Part shown: piece by piece, positions 24,033 through 36,000 of the stretch
Position numbering within the stretch: position 1 is the stretch's first letter
Layout: each line of letters opens with the position of its first letter
Assembly: GCA_005281725.1 (NCBI GenBank)
Contig: SSBO01000002.1
Coordinates: 1-36,321, forward strand
Origin: Wuchereria bancrofti
Lineage: Eukaryota; Nematoda; Chromadorea; Rhabditida; Onchocercidae
Direction: 5' to 3'
DNA: 36,321 nucleotides
Program-made: the position numbers and the translations under genes
The notes under the pieces: model-generated
Told to the model about the DNA's origin: nothing
Database searches by the model: none
Seen by the model: the letters and a program-made list of their open reading frames with translations, nothing else

Positions 24033-27000
24033 TAATAATAATAACAATAATAATAATAGTGATAATAATAATAATAAATAATAGTAAATAATAATAAACA
24101 AATAAAAAATTTGAAGACTAATAAAAGCATGCGTACGATAAAATGTCATGCATTTAGGCATCAAAAAGTTTTTAATACAATTTGTCGAAAAATTTATGTA
24201 AACAATATTTACATATAAAGATAAAAAAAAAAAAGAAGGTATTACTGCTATTTAGTTGTTATTTAAAAAAAGAAAAAACAAGGAAAAAAAAGCGTAAACT
24301 TTGATGTTTTAACTCATTTTAATAGCCACCGTAATTTTAAATTTTACTCAAATTTTACTTATTAACAGGTGAAAGAGTAAAAAAAAGGTAATTTGTACAG
24401 ATTATATACATTTATTTATTATTTAATATATGAAAATATTTTTCGTAAATAAAAATATAATTTATGCATGTATGATTCAATGACAATATTAAAATGTTAG
24501 CACCTATTATTCAACATATGCCATTTCATTTATTTCCTAATTAAATAATTGATAAAATGAAATGATTCAGAATTGCATTTAAATTTCAAAAAAAAAATTT
24601 TTTTTTAAACATATTGTTCAAAACAAGAAATATAAATATTTTTTTGTTTGTTTTTTTATTTATAGATGGTTTATTTGGTGAATGTGCATTAATTCAGAAT
24701 TGCATTTTAAATTTCAAAAAGATTTTTGTTTTTTTTTTTTTTTTTGTTTCAAATATTTTTTTGTTTGTTTTTTTTATTTATAGATGGTTTATTTGGTGAA
24801 TGTGCATCAACAACAGAACATGTTGCATTAATTGTTTTAAATCCGGTTGATTATATTTTGAAAAAAGTATTAAGCAATCAATTAAAACAACTTCATGAAA
24901 ATGGTTATATGCTGGAAGATGCTCGAGCACAATGTCTTATTGCATATTTCAAAGTGGTTTTAATGCTTCAACTCAGATACGATCTAAACTTTTGCAATGT
25001 TGTTAATCCGGAAAATCTTTGGCAAATGTTACAGGTTAATTTCACTTTTCTTTTTTCTTTCCGATTTTATTTATTTAAATAAATTTATAAGAGAAAAAAA
25101 ATTTAACATTGAATTAACTAAATGGCGATGGAACAATGAAAATGTAATATTTGTCAAACTTTTTTTTTCAATCTAATTTTAAAAATTAATTTATATTTTA
25201 TCTTTTGTTTGCAAATTTTTTATTTTAACTGTAACAATCAAATTGAAATATTTCTTCTTTTAGACTTTATTTATTTGAATAAATTTATAAAAGTATACAA
25301 GAAAAAAAGATTTAACATTGAATTAACTAAATGGCGATGGAACAATGAAAATGTAATATTTGTTAAATTTTTTTTTTCAATTTAATTTTAAAAATTATTT
25401 TATATTTTATCTTTTGTTTGTAAATTTTTTAATTTAACTGTAACAGTCAAATAAAAATATCATCTTTTTTTTTGATTGTAATTTATTAAATTTTTTATTT
25501 AATCAATTAGTAATGAAATTTTGAAAATGCAGCAATAATGCAAATGAATAATAAAATGATCAGTAATTTAGAACTTTGTATTTGTTTTTAATTTTTGAAT
25601 ATTTATTTTTGATTTTTTTAAGATTTTTACACATTGCTAATAATTTTTTTTTATTTAAATTTGATATCATTTTAAAATTGATTCAATAATTTAATATACA
25701 ATGCATTATAAATTATATTACATAGAATAGAAATACAATGGAAGGGATATAACAAAATATTTATTCAATAATAAATTAATTCAATAAAAACAAATAATTA
25801 TTCGATAATAAATTAATTCAGTAAACATGTTCTTTTCTATTAAATATTGATTATAATTTTTAATGGAAAACATCAGAAATCAATCGTTTAATTTGCTGTA
25901 TTTTTGTTTTCTTTTTTTTTAGAAAAGATTTTGAAAAACTAACAATTTTTTTCTGTTAAAAAAAATTGCCATTTTTTTCCTCAATAAAATTTCGTTTAAA
26001 ATTTAACATCTAAAAATTAGAGAATTATCTTTTTTTTCCTGACCACATGAGAAATTTAAAGAAATATGTGATAATGAATGAAATAGCTTATTTCATATGC
26101 TTGAAGAATTTTTATGAAATCACTTTTTTTTTTTGAAATTTATGAAATAACAATTGAAATTATTGCATGCAAACTAGGAAACTTTGAGGAAATTATCAAT
26201 TTCATTTCCTTGAAGCATTGAAATTGATAAAATTATTTGATGAATGTTTGAGATGATTTTTTCGAAACAAAATTTTGTTTAGTTTACAGATTTACAAATC
26301 TATGATTTCATTTGTTTAGGATTATATTGTTATAATGCTTAGGATAATAAAAAAAAAATTGAATTTGCTTTTCAAAATTGATTTTGATGCAAAAAATGAA
26401 ATTAAACTATTTTAGTCAATAAAAATGGCACTTACCAATGATATCACAGATATTCAAAGTGTCAACTCAAATAAGGAGTTGTTGAATAATTTCATAGAAC
26501 AACAACAACAACGACGACAACAACAACAACAACAACAACAACAACGACTACAGCGACAACAACGACGACAACAACAACAACAAATGGGTATCGTTAACAA
26601 GAATTAATGCATAGAGAAAACATCAAACACATTTCAATTAAATTTTTAAATTTTAAATAAAATTACATCATTAATTGTTTACACAAATATTAATTGTATA
26701 CATTAATTACTTATTTACTATATGGATATATTCTCGTCAGGAAATTAATTTTCGTAATGAAATTTAAGAAAGTTAATGAGAAAATTTTGCTAGCAAATTT
26801 TATAATTATCTTCTAGATTTTACAGGTGTTTTCTAGATTTTATAGGTGATGTGAAGAGCGATGATGAAGATAATAACGAAAATAATTTCAATTCAATTCC
26901 CGAAAGATATTTATTTGATGACAATGATAATTTCAAATCAAAAGCATGGGAGGATACTGAAGAAAAATCAATTGATAATGATAGAAATATGCTAGCGATA

Positions 27001-30000
27001 GAAGCTTTCATGCCATCTGGTATGATTACTTTAATCGAAAATTTTAAATGTAATTAAAAAAATTAGTCAGAACCAAAAATTTTACTCTAATATTCATAAA
27101 AATTAATCAGCGGCTTTTTAAAATATGTGTTTCATAAAAAAAAAAAGATTTTTTTTTTACTTAAATAATCACAATTCACAATACTAAATTATCAAATAGT
27201 TGCAAATTAAAAGAAATAATAAAAATAAATAGTGCAATGATAACAATTCAAATTCATTAAAATGGAATTTAAATTAGAATAAATAATTTACAGCAGTTCC
27301 AAATTCTGGTGAAGAAGAGGAAGAAGAATCGTTAAATTTTGTTGGCTATCATGCACCTGTTTTAAAAAAAGATATTGAGCATATTGGAAATCAAAATACA
27401 GGTTAGTTACAGTTGAAAAAAAAAAAACAAAACAAAACAAACAAAACAAAAAAACAAAAAAAGAAAAAGGGAAAGAAAATCTCTACTACAGTTTATTTTG
27501 TAAAATGTGATAGCATTGACCCTATGGTTGACAAAATTGTGGTTGAGGTTGTGACAATAAAATGTAAAATGTGAAACAATGAATCATACAAGGTAACAGA
27601 GCAATTAATACTTTCTTTTTTTCGTCTAAATTTTTAATCATTTGAATTTAAATTCATCAAATTGTTCAATCATTGAATGTAGCACTGCTTGCACTTTTCA
27701 TATTATGTCGATAAATGAAATTGTTCAATGTATTTTTTTTTTCTCTCCTTTTTTTCTAACAACTAAATGAAATTCATTCGTTAACAAAGTTTAGTATTAA
27801 AGTGCAGAATATCATTTTATTGAAAAATAAGTAGTAATCGACAAATGTCGCATTTCAATTTCTCATTTCAATTTAATTGGGACTAAATTCAATTATTGTT
27901 TATAATATTTTATTTGTATGGTTTTGTTTTTTCTTTGTTTTTTTTTTTGTTTTTTTTGCTCATATCATTCATATTTTAAATTAAAATTTAATCTTTTTAG
28001 GTTTGGAAAAAATAGAGCATAAAATAGTGAAAGGAAAGCCATCATATCAGAAAGTAAATGGTAATCGAGTATACTTAAAAGTTGCTAAAGATTTGAGTAA
28101 TGATAAGTTACATCATCTTATCAATTATTTGGATTTATCAATTGCAAAACCAAACCAACTTATTTTTGATGATTTTTTGTACGTTTAATTATCATTTTTC
28201 TTAATCTATTTTTTCTAATTATTTTTTGAAATTATTTTTTCTGATTAATTATTTGTTCTTTTCATAAATATATGATTATTGAATATAATACATTAGTCAA
28301 TCTTACATAGCAAATTTAATTTAAAATCATATAGAATTAGTAATAATTGAAATTATGCTAATTAAAACATACTGATAGAAGCTTGAAAATAATCAGTAAT
28401 GATAACATATACTTATGAGTTAGTCCATAAATTACTTTTGATTATAACTGATATCTAATCATATCATCTTAATATATCATAACTCTTAATCTGATCAATG
28501 TTTACTCTTATCTGCGACATTATGAAAATTACTATTTTATTTTTAAGAGTAATTTTTTGTTACAGATTGGACGGTGATCAGTTATCATTTCGTGCTGGTC
28601 AATCAACTCAAAGATCTTCGCAAAATAAGAAACGTTTAGATTCGGTGGGAGGTATCGCAGAAGATGTTTGTAAGTTAAATTTTTATATTATAAACTTGAA
28701 ATAGTTTTCAAAATTTAAACTTTGTTGGATGAAATTTTCTTTACTATTATAGATAAACGACGAAAAGATATTCAAACAGTTTCTGGAGTACATGTCGATG
28801 AAACCGGTATCGGAAGTGGGAGAGTAAGCTATATACTTTGATAAAAAAGAAGTAAAGAAAAAAAAAATATTTCTCTGCACCTTAGAGTTAATTAATTAAC
28901 TTGTTTGTTTGTTTACTTATTTGCTTATTTATTTACTTATTTACTTTTGCAATTATTGGTTATTTCTTCGTTTATTTTATTTTGTCATCATTATTATTAA
29001 TTAATTAACCAACCAATTAATTAATTAATTTGCTTATTTCTTTATTTATTTATTATTGACTCCTGAAGTAATATCTCTAAAATATCTTTCAGGAAGCGGT
29101 ACCGGTTGAAAGTGAAACTCGAGATCACTTTTTTATACCGATACTTGCTGTAAGCGCACTTACACTGATACTTCTGGTCACAGTAATGGCAGTTCATCAT
29201 ATCAGAGAACATCGTAAGAAGATCCGTAAATCGGATATTTCGGAATTTGAATGTGAAAAATATAATGATAAGGCATTACTTGCTTATCAGGATTTATGCC
29301 GATATCAGATGACTTCAAATGAATCAACAGGCATCACTGGTACTCATACTAATCATTCCGGTACAACAACCTGGTACGTTTATTCATTCCGGTACAACAA
29401 CCTGATACGTTTATTTAGCTGATAATTTCATGTAAAAAAAAAAAAAAGTAGGATATGAAAAATCAATTTCAAAATATAAAATAGAAGTTAAAAATTTTTG
29501 AAATGTTAAGGGTTGATGAACCGATTGTTCAATCCAACCTTGACATATCAACCGGTCATGTCATTTTGGTGAGTATATTTTGCACTTAACACTTAATTCC
29601 TTAATTATTTTAATTCACAGTCAAAATTTTTGGGTTAATTATCTTCTCAAACATAAATTTTTTACCTCTTTTCTAATTCAAATTTCCTTCCAACATATAT
29701 TCTATGAGCAAAATAATACTTTTTTCTTTCTTTCTTTCTTTTTTTTTTACTGGAATTTAATATTGAATAATAGAATAATTTATTATTATTTTTTTTTTCA
29801 CTTTTCTATCTTTTAGCAATCATTTTTTTTCACAAAAATTTTTGCATTTTTTCAATTTATATGCATTTAATATTAGCATCAAAAAAAAAAAAAGATTTTT
29901 TTTTTTCTTCTTTACATCTATTAAATCTTCAGTTATCATATTTTTACAAATTTTAAAATTTCAGTCATTCCTTCGTGACTATTTGAATGATACATCAAAA

Positions 30001-33000
30001 ATTGAAGAACAATGGAAAACATTAAACGAATATACAAATGCAAATGGAATATCATCAATTGCTCGAGAAGAAAAAAATATTAACAAAAATCGAAATCCAT
30101 CTTATCTTCCATGTAAGCTTTTCATCGTTAATTTAATTTTATTTTTGTTCCCATAGAGAGAAGAAAGAGAGAGAAAGAGAGAGAGAGAGAGAGCTTTAAA
30201 ACATTATGAAATATGTAAAGCTGAAAACATTTGACAATGACAAATGCTTTTGAAGCATTTCCTTTTTCACATGGCAATTTCTCCATCACTTAAATATACC
30301 TCTCTCTCTCTTTCTCTTTCTCTGTCTCTCTCTCTCTCATCTCTCATTAAATCCAAATTGGATATCTTTTCAAGATGTGAAACTAAGCTAAGAAAATATC
30401 GATTATTATGCAATGAGATATTTTTCTACTCCAAATTTCATATGATATTAAAATTTTAAATTGATTAAAATTAAAATTAATATTATACAGTGTATCAAAA
30501 ATTCTTTTAGAAGTATTATTCCTGAATGGTAGCTATTTTACATCAATCCTAATACGATTTTTTTTTTTTTATCCGGAAAGTTACTAACCATTCCGGAAAA
30601 GAAACTACACACAATATTTGGCCAAATTAAATTGTGCCAATGATTATGCTAATAATTATTAGATAAAAAAGATGAAAGAAAAAAAAAAGAAATGAATTAA
30701 ATTTTAAGCTTTCAACAACTAACACTTTTAATAAGTAAAATTAATTTTAAAAATGACACATTCATATGCATTATAAAAACATTAATCATTAAATTTTCTT
30801 TTCTTTCTTTTTTTTCATGTGAAAAATGAAATATATTTGATTCTAAAATGCAAAAATGATAGTTGGATGAAAAAAAAAAAAAAAAAACATTTGCAATATT
30901 TCTAAAATTTTTATCACATTAATCATTTTTATAATCTACGAAACATGAAAAGAAAAAAAAAAAAAAGAATTTAATGACAAGCATTTTTCTAATGCTTGTC
31001 AATGTGTCATTTCCAAGTACATTCAAAAAATTAGTTTCATTAAAAAAAAAAAAAATTTTCATTTAATTTAGCAAATATGATTCAAATAGTATATTTGTAG
31101 ATGATGATACATTGGTCAGTATTCATAGCACCATCAATGATTCCACATTTATCAATGCATCCGCAATTCATGATTGCGATCCGAAACAAGCCAATTACAT
31201 TGCTACACAATCACCACTTCCGGAAACCATAACCGATTTCTGGCAAATGATTTGGGAACAAGTTAGTCATTCATGTTTAATGATTATTTTTAAAATCAGT
31301 CTTTAATCTATTTGGTTTATCAGCTAATCGTTTTCTTTTTTTCTTACCATCACCTCAATCTCTCTCTCTCCTTCTTTTCTTCTTTCTTTCTTCATCATAT
31401 TTATATTTTGAGGTAATTCTCTCTGCAACTTTCCTCACTTATCAGCTTATCATTATAGTTATCCCGAAATAATAATTACAAATCTATTTGATTTATCAGA
31501 TAATCGTTTTTTTTACGATGACCACAACCTCTCTCTCTCTCTCTTTCTCTTCTCCTTTCTTTCTTCATCATATTTATATTTTGAACTGATTCTCTCCGCA
31601 ACTTTCCTCACTTATCAGCTTATCATTATCATTATCCCGCAATAATAACTACAAATGATGATAAATATCGATCTTATCACTTTACATTTCTATCATCATG
31701 TCGTAGCTATATTGAATCTTGTTGCTTCAATGGTTGGTTGGTAGCATTAAAACTTTTAATTTTAAACTTCATTTTAAACTTCATACCTTTCTTCTTCTCA
31801 CTCATTAAAATTAACTACTTGGTCAAAAAAAATTAGTTAATAAGAGATAAGTCAGGAAAGTATTTAAGCTTGCTAATATCAATCAAATTTCACAAGTTAT
31901 ATCTCTTTTAATTAATAATATAAACTCAAAATGACAAAATATAAAAAAGCAAAAGTGATTTAACAAGTAAAATTAATTCGGAAAAATGCGATAGAATATA
32001 ATGTCAAAATCAAAATTCAATGAAAATAGAAAATATTTCTTCAAAAATTAAAGTTATATAAAAGTTAAAAAATGAAAAAGAAAAAAAAAAAGTTATTACG
32101 ATATTGTTGTGTTGAAGATTAGAAAAGATACAAAGACTCATCAGTTAAAAAATTTTTTTCAACTATAAATTTTTACTTCACACTGAATCAACCACTTAAA
32201 TTTTACTTTACATTGATTTGATATGTTTAACTTTTAACACATTAATAATTTGTTAAATTAAATGCTAATTTTAATTTCATTTTTTTTCACAAATTTATTT
32301 TTGTTTCATAAAATTTTTACATTAATTTCACAAGTTTATTTTGCATACTTTTTTTTTTTTTCAAATCTTAGGCTGCAGTGTTAATTGTGAACTTAGCAAA
32401 CAATGAAGATCAGCAAGAAGGACAATGCCTCAAATATTGGCCTGAAAGTGGTTCACAAATATATGGATCTTTTGAAGTTAGTTTTATTATTCAAAATTTG
32501 TTAAAAGACAAAATGCAAATAGAACAAATTATGATAATGAGAAATTATGATAAAAAATTTTGTTAATTTGTTGAAAAAAATAAAAAAATAAAGTAAAATG
32601 CAAATAGAACAAAATTATAAAAAAAAGTAAGAAAAATGCAAATAGAAATAGAACAAATTATGATAATAATGAAAAGAAAATTATGTAACAAACAATATTT
32701 TTAAACAATTAAAAAGATTATTAATTAATTTAAAAGTATTTCATTTCATATACATATGAAATTTTTCCATATTTATCTAATAGTACTACTACTACTATTT
32801 GTACAATTTTGCAATGTCATTTTAATCATAAGCACAACAATTTAATAAAATTAAATTGAGAAATATTTGCATCACATTTAGTTATTTATAAAAGAACATT
32901 TGCAAATTTCAACTTTTACAATAACCTTAAATTTAATTTTTGTTCAATACAGTTTAAAATCATTGTGCTAACATCATTTATAATCTTTTAAATGAACATA

Positions 33001-36000
33001 TAACAAACATATGCAAACATTATTACTTACCTAATAAACTTTTAAGAGGTTGCATTTGTTTGCAAAAAAAAAATTAGTTAATTTTGAATCATTTTCTTCA
33101 GATTCATTTGGTATCAGAACATATTTGGAGTGAGGACTATTTAGTACGATCATTTTATTTAAAAAATTTGAAAACAAACGAAACTCGAACAGTAACTCAA
33201 TTTCATTTCTTGACATGGCCCAAAAATGGTGTACCACCGAGTGCAAAAGCTTTACTCGATTTTCGCAGGTTTCTTTTTGATAATAATATAATTTACTTTA
33301 TAGAAAAAAGTATATATAGCAATTTCAATATCTATTTTGAACTGTGTAAATGTAACATTAGAAAATATATAATTTTTTTTTTTAAATTTATTTTAAAAAT
33401 TTAGTGACCTGATTTTAATGACTACCTCTACTGCAATCAATAAAGATGTTTTCATTGATATTTTTTTTTAAAAATTCCTGCAAATAAATGAATCGTTCCG
33501 GTTATCTTTTCTGGATAACATTACAAACTGATAGCTTAAAGATCATCTTTTATCATTTTAATATTGCACTTTAATATCAGAAAAAAAGAAAAAATCGTAA
33601 AAACACAAACAGACAAACATTCCTGTTGTAACATTTCTACGTTGACAAAATGACCGATTGTCTGCTGCACTCATTCCGGATGAGACGTTTCCGCTCGTCC
33701 ATCATTTTTGTGGATTAGCAATTTTGTTCTCAAATAATTGCATAGTCACAAAAGTGATGGACGTGAAACGTCATTTGTTCCAACCAATCCATCAACACTG
33801 CCCTTTTTTTTTTTNAAAAAAGTAAGAAAAATGCAAATAGAAATAGAACAAATTATGATAATAATGAAAAGAAAATTATGTAACAAACAATATTTTTAAA
33901 CAATTAAAAAGATTATTAATTAATTTAAAAGTATTTCATTTCATATACATATGAAATTTTTCCATATTTATCTAATAGTACTACTACTACTATTTGTACA
34001 ATTTTGCAATGTCATTTTAATCATAAGCACAACAATTTAATAAAATTAAATTGAGAAATATTTGCATCACATTTAGTTATTTATAAAAGAACATTTGCAA
34101 ATTTCAACTTTTACAATAACCTTAAATTTAATTTTTGTTCAATACAGTTTAAAATCATTGTGCTAACATCATTTATAATCTTTTAAATGAACATATAACA
34201 AACATATGCAAACATTATTACTTACCTAATAAACTTTTAAGAGGTTGCATTTGTTTGCAAAAAAAAAATTAGTTAATTTTGAATCATTTTCTTCAGATTC
34301 ATTTGGTATCAGAACATATTTGGAGTGAGGACTATTTAGTACGATCATTTTATTTAAAAAATTTGAAAACAAACGAAACTCGAACAGTAACTCAATTTCA
34401 TTTCTTGACATGGCCCAAAAATGGTGTACCACCGAGTGCAAAAGCTTTACTCGATTTTCGCAGGTTTCTTTTTGATAATAATATAATTTACTTTATAGAA
34501 AAAGCAATTTCAATATCTATTTTGAACTGTGTAAATGTAACATTAGAAAATATATAATTTTTTTTTTTAAATTTATTTTAAAAATTTAGTGACCTGATTT
34601 TAATGACTACCTCTACTGCAATCAATAAAGATGTTTTCATTGATATTTTTTTTTAAAAATTCCTGCAAATAAATGAATCGTTCCGGTTATCTTTTCTGGA
34701 TAACATTACAAACTGATAGCTTAAAGATCATCTTTTATCATTTTAATATTGCACTTTAATATCAGAAAAAAAGAAAAAATCGTAAAAACACAAACAGACA
34801 AACATTCCTGTTGTAACATTTCTACGTTGACAAAATGACCGATTGTCTGCTGCACTCATTCCGGATGAGACGTTTCCGCTCGTCCATCATTTTTGTGGAT
34901 TAGCAATTTTGTTCTCAAATAATTGCATAGTCACAAAAGTGATGGACGTGAAACGTCATTTGTTCCAACCAATCCATCAACACTGCCCTTTTTTTTTTTT
35001 TGCATTTAACCTTTTCTTACGTTTTCATACGTGAATACATTCCGTTGATCACAACAATGATTTTGTTTTTTTTTCTAAAAAAACAGAAAATTTAGTCAAC
35101 AAAAAAAAAAAAATAAAATTTCATTTTTTCATTGTATTATTGAATTATTTTTAAGTTATCTAACTAATACTCTATTCTGGTTTTACGTCAAGTGTACCTA
35201 TCATAAATGCTAAACTTTTATATTGCTTTTATCTCATTGTAAACGCTTATATATTATGGTTAAATTATTATTACAATATCAGACAAATTTAATTTTTAAT
35301 CATACGTAAAAAAGTTAACCACGTTGAAATATAATTTTAAAAAAGTAAAATAAAACTTTATGATAATTTTGCAGAAAGATCAATAAATCGTATCGCGGAC
35401 GAGCAGCTCCAATTGTTGTACATTGTACGGATGGAACCGGACGAACTGGTACATTCTGTTTGCTTGATATGATACTGAATCGAGTTACCAAAGGTATACT
35501 TTTAACTTAATATGCAAATATCAGGAATATATTTATTTATTTATTTGTTTATTTATTTATTTTCATTTTTGGTTCAATAGCACCGAAATAGTTCAAACGA
35601 CTAATCTTATTTGTTATTTATCATCCAGCCACAGGTATTCAAATACACATTAACAATAATAACCTATAATTAATGATAATAATAAATAATAATAATGATA
35701 ATAATAATAATGATAATAATAATAAATAATAATGATAAACAATATTAATAATAAAATAAATCACATATTGGTAAGATTGATACGTTTGTTAATGCGCTAA
35801 CTTTTAAATACAAATTGGTTTCATTTCATTAAAATTAATAATAATCATGCAGATTTATTGATTACAATTTTATTGAAATTATCATTATATACTATCCAAA
35901 ATTTATCGTAAATTAAATTTCACAAAAAAAAGTGTGTTTTTTTTTTTTTTAACAGGTGTGAAAGAATTGAACGTAGCAGGTTCATTGGAACATTTGCGTG

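Larger units (their letters stand above)
32619..35001. repeat. ~1.19-kb tandem duplication across a single N, containing ida-1 exon 15
   Basis: Copy 1 is about 32619-33814 and copy 2 is 33816 to about 35001. By eye they are identical except for one 10-bp difference (an A/GTATATATA stretch near 33307-33316 missing from copy 2). The junction is a poly-T run, the only N of the window (33815), then a poly-A run. Each copy holds a complete exon 15 and the hairpin at 33684. This looks like two overlapping contigs or alleles placed end to end. Confidence 0.92.

Noticed and set aside
23916..24164. 82-codon poly-Leu frame, minus strand
   Set aside because: This is the translation of the (AAT)n microsatellite in an ida-1 intron.
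33031..33246. 71-codon frame on the minus strand, repeated identically at 34226-34441
   Set aside because: It is the antisense shadow of ida-1 exon 15 and its copy. Appearing twice is due to the duplication, not to selection.
34843..35034. 63-codon plus-strand frame over the hairpin in the second copy
   Set aside because: The frame is set by the hairpin arms and a T run. It has no similarity that I recognise, and the hairpin explains the base composition.
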